This document shows positions 5,642 through 13,600 of a DNA stretch of 35,964 bases, piece after piece (position 1 is the stretch's first letter; each line of letters starts with the position of its first letter). The position numbers were made by a program, and so were the translations under genes. The DNA is taken from assembly GCA_002413705.1 (NCBI GenBank), contig DHXN01000009.1, forward strand, positions 10,259-46,222, given 5' to 3'. The notes beneath the pieces are model-generated. The model was not told where the DNA came from, did not search any database, and saw only the letters and a program-made list of their open reading frames with translations. The DNA comes from Candidatus Nomurabacteria bacterium UBA5155. GTDB lineage: Bacteria; Patescibacteriota; Minisyncoccia; Phycocordibacterales; UBA9973.

Positions 5642-6835
5642 ATGAAAGCAAAGATGAACGACGGTGAAGTCGAATTATTGTTGCAATATGAAGAAAAACG
5701 CCAGCACGATGTGGTGAATTTGATTGCGTCTGAAAATTACGTTTCTGATGATGTCTTGCAAGCGCTGGGTAGCAGTCTGACCAATAAATACGCTGAGGGT
5801 TATCCGGGAGCGCGATACTATGGTGGCAATATACAGATCGATCTGATTGAAAGGTTGGCACAAAAGCGCGCGCTCGAACTGTTTGGTTTGTCGCCTGAAG
5901 AATGGTCGGTCAATGTGCAGTCACTTTCTGGTTCGCCGGCCAACTTGGCAGTCTATACGGCACTGGTACCACTTGGTGGCAAGATCATGGGACTGACACT
6001 TGATCAAGGTGGGCATCTGACACACGGACACAAAGCATCATTGACCGGCAAATGGTGGCAGCAAGTGCCGTATACGTTGAATAAAGAAACAGAAGTCTTG
6101 GATCATGATGTTGTTCGCAGTATTGCGATGACGGAGCATCCTGATGTGATCGTGACGGGATACACTGCATACTCTCGTATCATTGATTGGGATGCATTTC
6201 GCGCTATCGCCGATGAGAGCGGTGCATTGCTGCACGTCGATGCATCACATATTGCCGGACTGATTGCCGGTGGAATATACCCCAGTCCATTTCCGTACGC
6301 CGATACTGTCGTTATGACCACACACAAAACACTGCGTGGTCCGCGTGGCGCGCTAATATTTTCTCGCAAAGATCAGCGAAAGTTCAATGAAAAAATAGAC
6401 AAAGCAGTTTTTCCCGGTTTGCAAGGCGGTCCGCACATGAATACTATTGCCGGTATTGCAGTGGCGCTGCATGAGGCAGCACGGCCGGACTTTCAGATCT
6501 ATGCAGCACAAGTGGTGGACAACGCTCAGACACTGGCACAGGCACTCGAACAAAAAGGGTGGCGCATTATTTCCGGCGGCACTGACACGCATCTGTTTCT
6601 GATGGACACCTGGATGAACGGCATTTCTGGAAAAGCAGCCAGTGACGCATTGGAACAAGAAGGAATTATTGTTAATAAAAATACTATTCCATTTGATACG
6701 CGCAGCCCTGTCGATCCTTCGGGTATTCGCATTGGCACGGCAGCCGAAACAACGCGTGGTAAAAATACTGCGGATATGATTGCGCTGGCAGAACGCATTG
6801 ATGATATGTTAAGAAAACAGATCAAGCAAAAATAA
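5642..6835 (+). CDS. glyA: Serine hydroxymethyltransferase
   Basis: Cytosolic PLP enzyme that converts serine and tetrahydrofolate to glycine and 5,10-methylene-THF. 397 residues, slightly shorter than the usual 410-420. Family marks: VNLIASENYVS near the N-terminus, NKYAEGYPGARYYGG, the HVDASHIAGLIAGG block with the PLP-contacting Asp/His, and the Schiff-base lysine K229 in TTHKTLRGPRGA. I prefer ATG 5642 to the TTG at 5639 because it keeps 6 nt from the -10. It forms an operon with folD, which uses its product; the stop and the next start are joined as TAAtATG. Confidence 0.97.
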   Translation: MKAKMNDGEVELLLQYEEKRQHDVVNLIASENYVSDDVLQALGSSLTNKYAEGYPGARYYGGNIQIDLIERLAQKRALELFGLSPEEWSVNVQSLSGSPANLAVYTALVPLGGKIMGLTLDQGGHLTHGHKASLTGKWWQQVPYTLNKETEVLDHDVVRSIAMTEHPDVIVTGYTAYSRIIDWDAFRAIADESGALLHVDASHIAGLIAGGIYPSPFPYADTVVMTTHKTLRGPRGALIFSRKDQRKFNEKIDKAVFPGLQGGPHMNTIAGIAVALHEAARPDFQIYAAQVVDNAQTLAQALEQKGWRIISGGTDTHLFLMDTWMNGISGKAASDALEQEGIIVNKNTIPFDTRSPVDPSGIRIGTAAETTRGKNTADMIALAERIDDMLRKQIKQK

Positions 6836-6836
6836 T

Positions 6837-7637
6837 ATGGTGATCGATGGCAACATAATAAAAGAAGCGATCATAGAATCGCTCAAAAATATTCCGCAAG
6901 AAAAACAATTGCGTGTCTGTTTTTTGCAATTTGGTGATGATCAGGCTAGCAAGAAATTTGTCGGTATGAAAATGAAAGTGGCTGAACAGCTCAGTGTGCA
7001 TGCAGAACATATTGTTTCAGATGTCACTGCGACACCCGAAGCGCTGGCGGTGCTTGAAAAAATAATTGCCGATAACCATGACGGTATTGTTATACAACTG
7101 CCATTGCCAGAGGGGATTGATGCCACGGTCCTTATCAACACATTACCAATTGAAATGGATATTGATGTGCTTAGTACCGCAGCACTGATGGCATTTGCCG
7201 CTGGTGGCGAACGTATTCCGCCAGTTGCTTCGGCGGTGAATGTGATATTGAATTTATATAATGTTTCCTTGAAAGAGAAAAAAGTAGTCGTGAGGGGGAG
7301 GGGTGCACTGGTCGGAGGTCCGGTGATGATGCTGTTTGATCGTATGAATGTCAGTTATGATGCAATCGACATTCATACTCCAATGGACGAACAACGAGCG
7401 TTGCTGGCCAATGCTGATATTATTATTTCCGGTATTGGTCAGTCGCACTCGCTCACTCCTGATATGATCAAAGACGGTGTCATATTGATCGATGCTGGCA
7501 GCAGTGAACAGTCAGGCAAGCTTGCCGGAGACATTGATCCTGCCTGTGCTGTTAAAGCAACGCTCTATACACCAGTGCCAGGCGGTGTCGGACCGATCAC
7601 TGTAGCATGTCTGTTTAGAAATCTTTTTATCCGCTAG
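6837..7637 (+). CDS. folD: Methylene-THF dehydrogenase/cyclohydrolase
   Basis: Bifunctional FolD, which oxidises 5,10-methylene-THF and hydrolyses methenyl-THF to 10-formyl-THF for purine and formyl-Met synthesis. 266 residues against about 285 in E. coli. Recognised by DGIVIQLPLPEGID (about 82-95), the MDID site and the C-terminal TPVPGGVGPITVACL. In the active-site block ASKKFVGMKMK, the lysine equivalent to human Lys56 is present (K45), but the tyrosine that precedes it by four residues is Phe (F41). The nucleotide loop reads RGRGALVGGPV, without the Arg of the usual VGRP. These changes may alter rate or cofactor choice. Translationally coupled to glyA. Its TAG stop overlaps the stop of the convergent glycosyltransferase gene. 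Confidence 0.93.
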   Translation: MVIDGNIIKEAIIESLKNIPQEKQLRVCFLQFGDDQASKKFVGMKMKVAEQLSVHAEHIVSDVTATPEALAVLEKIIADNHDGIVIQLPLPEGIDATVLINTLPIEMDIDVLSTAALMAFAAGGERIPPVASAVNVILNLYNVSLKEKKVVVRGRGALVGGPVMMLFDRMNVSYDAIDIHTPMDEQRALLANADIIISGIGQSHSLTPDMIKDGVILIDAGSSEQSGKLAGDIDPACAVKATLYTPVPGGVGPITVACLFRNLFIR

Positions 7638-8383
7638 CGCGGATGGTTGTATTCTTCAGTCTGGCGGGGAATTGGCTTGCCACGCAATACCGCACTTGTT
7701 CCTTTGTTGTAGGTACTTTGCACATAGCGATAGCCGAGCTGTTTATGTCGTCGCGCTGATGATTTAACAGTCAGATTGAAACAAAATTTTAGATATCCTC
7801 TCTTTGCTACCGCTCGTGCTGTCACCAAATCATCTGAATAAAATGTGTGATTAATATCATACCCACCCATATCATCAAGCACCCATTTTCTGATGAAGGC
7901 ATTACCACCGATCATAAATGCACCAAACTTTCTTTTTTGCACATACCAGTTTCCCAAAGGCATTGTGATCATTTCAACAAACAGTCCGATATAGCGAAGA
8001 AAAAATGGCGCGTCATAGTAGTCATACGCACCGGCCAGTGCAACTGTTTTTTTATTCTCAAAATGTTTGGCGGCACGAGCCAGCCAATTCGGATACACAA
8101 TGCTATCAGCGTCGAGTTGCACCAATACATCACCAGTCATGGCGTGCAGTCCAGCATTTCTGGTATGCAAGATACCTTTTGTCGGGCAATCAATAACGCG
8201 TATCCGGTCAGCGGCATCATGAGCGGTGATAAAATCATTAACTGCTCTAGCAGTGTTATCTGTTGAATTGTTGTTCACAACAATAACCTCAAAATTTTTG
8301 TATGTTTGATCGAGTACAGCTGTCAGTGTTTTTTCTATCCAAGCTGATTCATTTAGTGCGGGAATAATAATTGAAAATTTCAT
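7634..8383 (-). CDS. Family 2 glycosyltransferase
   Basis: 249-residue GT-A fold enzyme. It opens with FSIIIPALNESAWIEKTL, then VIVVNNNSTDNT for the nucleotide-sugar site, the metal-binding DAD (QLDADSIV, about 92-98) and a later SDDLVTARAVAKRG in the position of the catalytic ED motif. It has no long membrane region, so it is a cytosolic or peripheral glycosyl transferase acting on a lipid- or protein-linked acceptor that cannot be named. I start at ATG 8383, one base after the stop of dedA (TAAtATG). The longer frame from 8404 would overlap dedA. It is the last gene of trxB-dedA-GT and ends tail-to-tail with folD. Confidence 0.88.
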   Translation of the reverse strand: MKFSIIIPALNESAWIEKTLTAVLDQTYKNFEVIVVNNNSTDNTARAVNDFITAHDAADRIRVIDCPTKGILHTRNAGLHAMTGDVLVQLDADSIVYPNWLARAAKHFENKKTVALAGAYDYYDAPFFLRYIGLFVEMITMPLGNWYVQKRKFGAFMIGGNAFIRKWVLDDMGGYDINHTFYSDDLVTARAVAKRGYLKFCFNLTVKSSARRHKQLGYRYVQSTYNKGTSAVLRGKPIPRQTEEYNHPR

Positions 8384-8384
8384 A

Positions 8385-8996
8385 TTATTTTTTATGTTTT
8401 GCATACTTCTTTATATAGTACCGTATAACAAAAATAAGAACAGTGAGTACTACTGCACCTGTAAGAATTTTTTCAATGCCGCCTGTGGTATTTTCAATTT
8501 GCGCGATATATTTTCCAGACATCATACCGAGTGTCACAAACCCGCCACTCCACACCAGTGCCGATGCAATGACTGCAATAAAAAATTTTCCCCAACTGAT
8601 ATCAAAAAGCCCAGCCGCCATTGCCGCATAGCCACGAGCAAATGGCAGCATTCTGCCAAAAAAGACCCCCCACATGCCGTGTTTTTTTACCATCTCGTGC
8701 AGGTTATCAATATTTTCTTGTGATAGTGCCAGCCACTTTGGTCGGTGAGCAAGCAAGTATCTGCCAAAGAAATGAAAGATGACATACAATACTGCCGCGC
8801 CGAGCACATCGGCAAACACTACAGTCAGAAATATTAACGGAAATGATAGCGGTCCAGTAAATCCCAGCGATCCGGCAAACAATAAAATAAATTCATTTGA
8901 AATAGGGTTTGGTACGCCAATTTCTTGCAAGAAAATCAGCCAAAAAATAGCCCAATAGCCGTAGATGGTGATGAAGTGAACTAATGTTGCAGGCAT
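8385..8996 (-). CDS. DedA-family membrane protein
   Basis: 203 residues with several hydrophobic segments (about 7-25, 30-65, 135-165, 178-195), typical of DedA/SNARE-associated proteins. The family motif FFGRMLPFARGYAAMAAGL (about 113-131) contains the conserved Gly-Arg and Arg. DedA proteins act in membrane-lipid transport and homeostasis; several members are implicated in flipping undecaprenyl-phosphate or phospholipids. The neighbouring glycosyltransferase would fit an undecaprenyl-linked pathway, but this is inference. The ATG lies 10 nt after the trxB stop, without a clear ribosome site. Confidence 0.9.
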   Translation of the reverse strand: MPATLVHFITIYGYWAIFWLIFLQEIGVPNPISNEFILLFAGSLGFTGPLSFPLIFLTVVFADVLGAAVLYVIFHFFGRYLLAHRPKWLALSQENIDNLHEMVKKHGMWGVFFGRMLPFARGYAAMAAGLFDISWGKFFIAVIASALVWSGGFVTLGMMSGKYIAQIENTTGGIEKILTGAVVLTVLIFVIRYYIKKYAKHKK

Positions 8997-9006
8997 GATT
9001 AAATAA

Positions 9007-9939
9007 CTAGTTTTCTTTCTTTAACCAAATATACAGATCCTCGATCGCTTTCACTGCGTCACCGGCGGCAATGTTGTTCTGGTGATACAAACCGTTGGTG
9101 CAGTCACCGGCAGCCCAAATGCCTAACACACTACTGCGTTGATTTGTCGGATCGACGATAATTTTTTTGTATTGATCGAGTATGACGACATCTTGCACCA
9201 GGTCGGTGTTTGGCAACTGTCCGATTTCAACAAAAATAGCAGACACTGCAAGTGTTTCAATAGTTTCGCTGTCGTTGTTTTTATAGCGTAGTCCATCAAC
9301 AAATTCAGTGCCGGTAATTTCTGTCAGCGTGACATTTGTCAGAATAGTCGCATTGGTCAGTGTTTTCGCTTTTTCGACCGTGATCGGATCAGCGCGAAAT
9401 TCATCATTACGATGCAGAAGAGTGACATGCGATGCGTATTCAGAAAGTTGCAACACCGCTTCAAGTGCGGCATTGCCACCACCGATCACTGCGACGGGCT
9501 GTCCGCCAAACAATGGTCCGTCACAAGTTGCGCAGTACAAAATGCCTTTGTGTTCGAACTCCGCAGCACCGGGTACTTCGAGATGGCGATGACGAGAGCC
9601 GGTTGCCACGAGCACGCTCTTGGTAACATATGTTTCTTTGTCAGTCTTCACTTCAAAACCGCTGTCAGTTTTGGTAACCGCTGTTGCGCGCTGTCCAAGT
9701 GAGAGGGTGAGGGTGTTGCCGTCTTTGGCATAGTATTCCAAATGACCCCGTAAGTTTTTTGCCAAGTCAGGACCGCTGATCTCCGGTGTGCCGATCCAGT
9801 TGTAGATCGTATCCGAGACAGCAGACTGTCCGCCAATTTCCTCAGCAATCACTAATGTATTTAAACGTTTGCGTGCCGCATAGACCGCAGCAGCCACACC
9901 AGCAGGTGCACCTCCAATAATGATCAGATCGTAATTCAT
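9007..9939 (-). CDS. trxB: Thioredoxin reductase (NADPH, FAD)
   Basis: 310 residues, the normal length of the low-molecular-weight enzyme that passes electrons from NADPH to thioredoxin. Visible in order: the FAD-binding IIIGGAPAGVAAAVYAA (7-22), the redox-active CATC (C136, C139) followed by DGP, the NADPH-binding VIGGGNAALEAVLQLS (151-166) and the C-terminal FAD motif AAGDCT. The first glycine-rich motif reads GGAPAG where GGGPAG is usual, a mild variation. The gene starts its own unit: a -10 element is squeezed between the ftsZ stop and this ATG. A protein such as a ferredoxin-NADP reductase homologue is excluded by the CxxC. Confidence 0.96.
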   Translation of the reverse strand: MNYDLIIIGGAPAGVAAAVYAARKRLNTLVIAEEIGGQSAVSDTIYNWIGTPEISGPDLAKNLRGHLEYYAKDGNTLTLSLGQRATAVTKTDSGFEVKTDKETYVTKSVLVATGSRHRHLEVPGAAEFEHKGILYCATCDGPLFGGQPVAVIGGGNAALEAVLQLSEYASHVTLLHRNDEFRADPITVEKAKTLTNATILTNVTLTEITGTEFVDGLRYKNNDSETIETLAVSAIFVEIGQLPNTDLVQDVVILDQYKKIIVDPTNQRSSVLGIWAAGDCTNGLYHQNNIAAGDAVKAIEDLYIWLKKEN

Positions 9940-9945
9940 CCAACC

Positions 9946-9951
9946 ATTATA
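9946..9951 (-). promoter_or_regulatory. -10 element of trxB, leaderless spacing
   Basis: TATAAT on the minus strand, 6 nt before ATG 9939, located entirely within the 14-nt gap between the ftsZ stop and trxB. Confidence 0.5.
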
Positions 9952-9953
9952 CT

Positions 9954-11159
9954 CTATTTTTTATTTCTTCGGAGAAACGCTGGAATTGCACCCCAGTCTT
10001 CTTCATCGCCGTTTTCAGGTTCGAGGACTTCTGGTTCGGTGGCAGGACGAATGTCCGCTTTCTGCACCATTGGCTTTACCATTTCACGTTCAGCTTGGGG
10101 CGCTTGCTGTTGCAATGGAGCAGAGACGCTGTTTTGCTGCTGTTCCGCCACACGATTGAACATCTGCGCATTGCCGCCAAAAAGATTTTGTTTTTTTGAA
10201 GTTTCGGTAGGGAAGCCTGTGGCGATGACCGTGATTTTCATTTCGCCTTTTTTCATGCGGTCATCCACGATTGTACCGATGATAACGCGCGCGTCTTTGT
10301 CGATAGATTCGGTGATGACTTTGGCAGAGTCTTGAAATTCAGCCATGGTCAGGTCGTCGTTGGAAGAGATGGCGAAGAGTACGCCGCGAGCGCCATTGAT
10401 CGAGATGTCCAGCAGTGGGGAGTTGATGGCTTGGATCGAAGCCTTTTCAGCGCGACCTTCACCGGATGCTGTACCGACGCCCATCAGAGCTGTACCGGCA
10501 TCAGTGAGGATTGATTTCATGTCGGCGAAGTCAACGTTGATGATACCAGGTGAAGCGATCAGATCAGAGATGCCTTCAACAGCCTGTCGAAGCACTTCAT
10601 CACATTTTGCGAATGCATCCTTGAACGTTGTGTCTTTGCCAGCGATGGCAAGTAGACGATCGTTCGGGATGACAATGATTGCGTCAACTTCACTTTCAAG
10701 TTCTTCGATGCCGCGTTCAGCGATTTTCATACGCTGGTTACCTTCGAAGAAGAACGGCTTGGTGACCACTGCAACAGTAAGAATTCCTTGTTCCTTGGCA
10801 GCGCGAGCTACTACTGGAGCAGCACCTGTACCGGTACCGCCGCCCATTCCGCAGGCGATGAAGACCATATCCGCACCTTTCACTGCATCTTGGATCTCCG
10901 CTTTTGTTTCTTCAGCGGCACGCATACCCACTTCTGGGTTCATACCCGCGCCGAGACCTTTGGTCAGGTTCTTACCGAGATGGATTTTCTTTTCAGCTGA
11001 AGACTTGTGCAGGTCTTGCACGTCAGTATTCATCACGATAAATTCCACTGAGCGGACTCTTCCTCCGATCATGTGGTTGACAGCATTGCTGCCTGACCCG
11101 CCGATACCAATCACTTTGATTCGTGCGGCAGTTTCAATTTCTAGGTTTAATTTCGCCAT
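9954..11159 (-). CDS. ftsZ: Cell division tubulin FtsZ
   Basis: 401-residue GTPase that polymerises into the division ring. The tubulin signature GGGTGTG is at 106-112, with the N-terminal IKVIGIGGSGSNAVNHM and the T7-loop region containing NVDFADM. A Gln/Glu-rich linker of about 60 residues leads to the C-terminal peptide WGAIPAFLRRNKK, the tail that FtsA binds; ftsA is encoded nearby. It is one of the few genes here with a real 5' leader: GGGAGAG stands 6 nt before ATG, and a promoter with a 16-nt spacer lies upstream. Expressed divergently from the 118-aa gene. Confidence 0.98.
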   Translation of the reverse strand: MAKLNLEIETAARIKVIGIGGSGSNAVNHMIGGRVRSVEFIVMNTDVQDLHKSSAEKKIHLGKNLTKGLGAGMNPEVGMRAAEETKAEIQDAVKGADMVFIACGMGGGTGTGAAPVVARAAKEQGILTVAVVTKPFFFEGNQRMKIAERGIEELESEVDAIIVIPNDRLLAIAGKDTTFKDAFAKCDEVLRQAVEGISDLIASPGIINVDFADMKSILTDAGTALMGVGTASGEGRAEKASIQAINSPLLDISINGARGVLFAISSNDDLTMAEFQDSAKVITESIDKDARVIIGTIVDDRMKKGEMKITVIATGFPTETSKKQNLFGGNAQMFNRVAEQQQNSVSAPLQQQAPQAEREMVKPMVQKADIRPATEPEVLEPENGDEEDWGAIPAFLRRNKK

Positions 11160-11198
11160 ATTTCACTCTCCCTTCCACGGGCTATTGCTATGTTCACC

Positions 11199-11226
11199 AT
11201 AGTACCACAAGCGTCTAAAAGGGCAA
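11199..11226 (-). promoter_or_regulatory. ftsZ promoter
   Basis: Minus strand: TTGCCC (11221-11226), 16-nt spacer, TACTAT (11199-11204). It predicts a leader of about 30 nt carrying the GGGAGAG ribosome site. Confidence 0.45.
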
Positions 11227-11232
11227 TAAACA

Positions 11233-11261
11233 TTGACACTATTTGAAAACCGTAGTATTTT
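11233..11261 (+). promoter_or_regulatory. Promoter of the 118-aa gene
   Basis: TTGACA (11233-11238), 17-nt spacer, TATTTT (11256-11261). It is back-to-back with the ftsZ promoter. A leader of about 27 nt without Shine-Dalgarno follows. Confidence 0.5.
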
Positions 11262-11294
11262 ATAGGAAACATTAAATTAAAAACTTAACCAACT

Positions 11295-11651
11295 ATGATC
11301 GGTGAATCAAAAATTTATGAGCATCATCAGGATGAAGTGCTCATATCATGGGATGAATACAATAACCGTGCCAAACAACAAAATGCCGACACTGTTATTG
11401 AAATTATGAGAAAATTTTTTTGTAAAGAAGACTTTAATCCTCTGCAAGCATTAGAAACAGTGCTTACTCACCCCCAAGCAGAAGAGATCGGTCGACTGAT
11501 AAGAGATGATGAAGAAGTAATTTTTCTTTTTTGGAAAGCATTGCTATACAAAAATCATAAACAACGGTTCAAATTAATTCGCAAATCTTCGTTTGCCGGA
11601 TTGGAACAGTTGAGGATTTTATATCACGATCTTTCACCTACTATTAATTAA
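11295..11651 (+). CDS. Hypothetical protein, 118 aa
   Basis: I do not recognise this protein. It is predicted soluble and mostly alpha-helical (segments around 20-45, 48-70 and 72-110), with a strongly basic stretch, LLYKNHKQRFKLIRKS, in the last third and no signal peptide. A defined promoter upstream and a strong terminator just after the stop support it as a real single-gene unit. It sits divergent from ftsZ and convergent with ftsA, so a link to division can be asked but is not shown by the sequence. Confidence 0.6.
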   Translation: MIGESKIYEHHQDEVLISWDEYNNRAKQQNADTVIEIMRKFFCKEDFNPLQALETVLTHPQAEEIGRLIRDDEEVIFLFWKALLYKNHKQRFKLIRKSSFAGLEQLRILYHDLSPTIN

Positions 11652-11654
11652 AAT

Positions 11655-11685
11655 AAAACCTCGGTATCTATGATATCGAGGTTTT
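11655..11685. terminator. Bidirectional terminator between the 118-aa gene and ftsA
   Basis: 14-bp stem with one G-T pair (11655-11668 with 11672-11685) and a 3-nt loop. The arms end in AAAA/TTTT, so each strand has a T-run in the 3' arm. It lies 3 nt after the plus-strand stop and 20 nt after the ftsA stop. Confidence 0.75.
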
Positions 11686-11705
11686 CATGTTTCTTTATAA
11701 AAATT

Positions 11706-12890
11706 TTACGGAATCAATTGTTTAAAAAATCCTTTGATGGTGTCGAGCAGTCCTTCACTGTCTGAGCTACCGCTGGATGTTGTGCGGCGAGGCCCACTGA
11801 TATTGCCTTGTTGTGGTTCGTCATTTCCCACAGCGATACTATAAGCAATCAATAAACGATTGTCTTTCACCACACCTTTTGTTCCCGGGAAGTCTACGTG
11901 AGCAACTTTCACCGGAATACGAAGCAATTGTTTGGCTACTGGATCAACGAGTTGCATGCGACTGCCACCGCCAATGATGATCGCGCCAGCGGGAAGCAAG
12001 CCGCTTCGCCCGATCTTTTTAAAATATTTATCCACCAGTTCAAAAATATCCGACAGACGAGCATCAATGATCTCATCGAGTTTTTTCTTTGGCACGTTTT
12101 GAAATGAAATTGTGCCGAGCTTGATACTCTCTGCTTCTTCTGGAGTGACACGAAGTCCCAACGCAATGTCTTTGGTGATATCGAGCGAACCGAGTCCAAA
12201 CACAAAAAGAGATGTCAGTGTGTTATTTTCAAATACTGATACTGAAACAGTCTCAGCGCCAATGTCGATCATGGTACAACCGAAGTTGCGTTGCAAATCA
12301 GTCAGTAATAATTTTTGTGCAGCAATGGGTGTGGCAGTAAAACCGGTGACACGGATGCCGACATCGTGCGCCACTGCCAGCAAGTCATCAAGGTGTTGTT
12401 GGAAGCATGTCACGAACAATACGCGTACTTCAAGTTTGATGCCGTTGATACCTTCGGGACGAGTCGGCAATTCCTTGCCATCGACTTTAAAGACGATGGG
12501 GAAGGCGTGCAGGATGGCTTTGTTCTTGAGATCCAAATGTGTCTCCGCATCTTGGATAGCTTTTTCAATATCAAATTTGCTAATGATGCCGTCGGCGCGT
12601 GTAGCGACACTGTTCCCGACAGTATATTCAGATGCGATACCGACACCGCCGATTGCAATCGCCGCTGTTTTTATTTTTGTGCCCAGTTCTTTTTCAACAT
12701 TTTGAATTGCTTGTTTCAAGCCGCTTGAAACCTCATCTCTGTTGGTGATATAGCCGTGGCGCATGCCATGAGTTTCCACTGAGCTACTGGCCGCAATTTT
12801 AGGAAGTCCCGCAGTGCCGTCATCAACACATGCGACGACTCTTGTCATCGACGTACCAATATCAATACCTATGCGGATCTGTTGCTTCAT
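11706..12890 (-). CDS. ftsA: Cell division actin-like protein FtsA
   Basis: 394-residue actin-fold ATPase that tethers FtsZ to the membrane. Phosphate-1 motif IGIDIGTSMTRVV (about 6-18), an SHS2/1C region (about 85-165), phosphate-2 motif MIDIGAETVSVSVF (about 203-216) and adenosine motif IIIGGGSRM (about 315-323). The last residues, LLDTIKGFFKQLIP, form the amphipathic membrane-targeting helix. Start at ATG 12890, 4 nt after the ybeY stop; an earlier in-frame ATG would lie inside ybeY. Third gene of rpsU-ybeY-ftsA, on the opposite side of a small gene from ftsZ. PilM is the main alternative family, but the tail and SHS2 domain favour FtsA. Confidence 0.93.
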   Translation of the reverse strand: MKQQIRIGIDIGTSMTRVVACVDDGTAGLPKIAASSSVETHGMRHGYITNRDEVSSGLKQAIQNVEKELGTKIKTAAIAIGGVGIASEYTVGNSVATRADGIISKFDIEKAIQDAETHLDLKNKAILHAFPIVFKVDGKELPTRPEGINGIKLEVRVLFVTCFQQHLDDLLAVAHDVGIRVTGFTATPIAAQKLLLTDLQRNFGCTMIDIGAETVSVSVFENNTLTSLFVFGLGSLDITKDIALGLRVTPEEAESIKLGTISFQNVPKKKLDEIIDARLSDIFELVDKYFKKIGRSGLLPAGAIIIGGGSRMQLVDPVAKQLLRIPVKVAHVDFPGTKGVVKDNRLLIAYSIAVGNDEPQQGNISGPRRTTSSGSSDSEGLLDTIKGFFKQLIP

Positions 12891-12894
12891 GTCG

Positions 12895-13290
12895 TTAGTT
12901 TTTTTGAGTGAAAAGCGCGAGTAAAGTTCGCTCCTTGTGTTCCATTGTACTCCCATGTTCCATTCCTTTCAAATGCAGCATGCTGTGGATGATAATAAAC
13001 ACCAAATAGTCATCGTATGTCATGTCGAAATCTTTGTATTCGCGACGCATGGCAGAGCGACAGAGAATAATTTCTCCACTTGTTTCAGACAGTGGAAATG
13101 AAAGTGTGTTGGGTATGTATTCTTTATTACGATGTGTGATGTTCAACGCTTGCGCTTCAGCCGGCGCAACGAAACGAATGGACAGTTCATATTTTTTTCC
13201 CAGAATTTTTTCCTTCAAAGCCAAAAACGGCACGCTTGGGAGCGTGCCGGTAGTGGATACTGTCATAGTGTCAGTATCGAATACTGCCAT
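12895..13290 (-). CDS. ybeY: Endoribonuclease YbeY (rRNA maturation)
   Basis: 131-residue metal-dependent endoribonuclease involved in 16S rRNA 3'-end processing and ribosome quality control. The zinc site Hx3Hx5H is H102, H106, H112 (HSMLHLKGMEH), with the family region SFPLSETSGEIILC upstream. The N-terminal part is shorter than in E. coli (about 155 residues). It is joined to rpsU by TAAtATG, so ribosomal protein bS21 and a 16S-maturation enzyme are co-translated. Confidence 0.92.
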   Translation of the reverse strand: MAVFDTDTMTVSTTGTLPSVPFLALKEKILGKKYELSIRFVAPAEAQALNITHRNKEYIPNTLSFPLSETSGEIILCRSAMRREYKDFDMTYDDYLVFIIIHSMLHLKGMEHGSTMEHKERTLLALFTQKN

Positions 13291-13291
13291 A

Positions 13292-13516
13292 TTACATTTT
13301 TCCGAGCTTCTTTAGTTTCTCAACTTCCACTCGTCGAGCAAGACGACGTACTTTCATATTCTTTTCAGCAAGCTTTGAAAGCGGACGAACAGCATAGCGC
13401 TGACTTTTCACTTTTGGAATGATACCACTTTCTTGCATCTTGCGAGAAAAACGACGAATAACACCCAAGGCGTTTTCGGTGCCGTTTCTTTTGATTTCTA
13501 CATTGATCGTTGACAT
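13292..13516 (-). CDS. rpsU: Ribosomal protein bS21
   Basis: 74-residue basic protein. NVEIKRNGTENALGVIRRFSRKMQESG (about residues 4-30) is the typical S21 start, followed by a basic, Arg/Lys-rich helix. Start at ATG 13516, set by a consensus promoter whose -10 lies 7 nt upstream; an in-frame ATG at 13552 would include that promoter. First gene of an operon with ybeY and ftsA, tying ribosome production to division-protein synthesis. Confidence 0.9.
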   Translation of the reverse strand: MSTINVEIKRNGTENALGVIRRFSRKMQESGIIPKVKSQRYAVRPLSKLAEKNMKVRRLARRVEVEKLKKLGKM

Positions 13517-13523
13517 GGGTGCA

Positions 13524-13552
13524 ATAGTACCATGGCTTTTATTCTTGTGCAA
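13524..13552 (-). promoter_or_regulatory. rpsU-ybeY-ftsA promoter
   Basis: Minus strand: TTGCAC (13547-13552), 17-nt spacer, TACTAT (13524-13529) preceded by TGG. 7 nt to ATG 13516, so nearly or fully leaderless. Confidence 0.6.
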
Positions 13553-13568
13553 TAGAAAGCGCTGTATG

Positions 13569-13599
13569 AAAGCCGATTCCGTAAGGAATCGGCTTTTTC
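13569..13599. terminator. Strong hairpin downstream of the priA-like gene
   Basis: Perfect 12-bp stem (13569-13580 with 13585-13596), GTAA loop, 5 nt beyond the minus-strand stop at 13601. The better T-run is on the plus strand (TTTTT), where no gene is being read; on the minus strand only TTT follows. It most likely still ends the priA transcript, with uncertain efficiency. Confidence 0.55.
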
Positions 13600-13600
13600 A

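Noticed and set aside
10345..11202. 285-codon open frame antisense to ftsZ
   Set aside because: Its product has the low-complexity Ser/Pro/Ala look of an antisense shadow, and ftsZ is certain on the other strand.
12112..12705. 197-codon open frame antisense to ftsA
   Set aside because: Shadow of the certain ftsA gene; no promoter or start signal and no recognisable protein.
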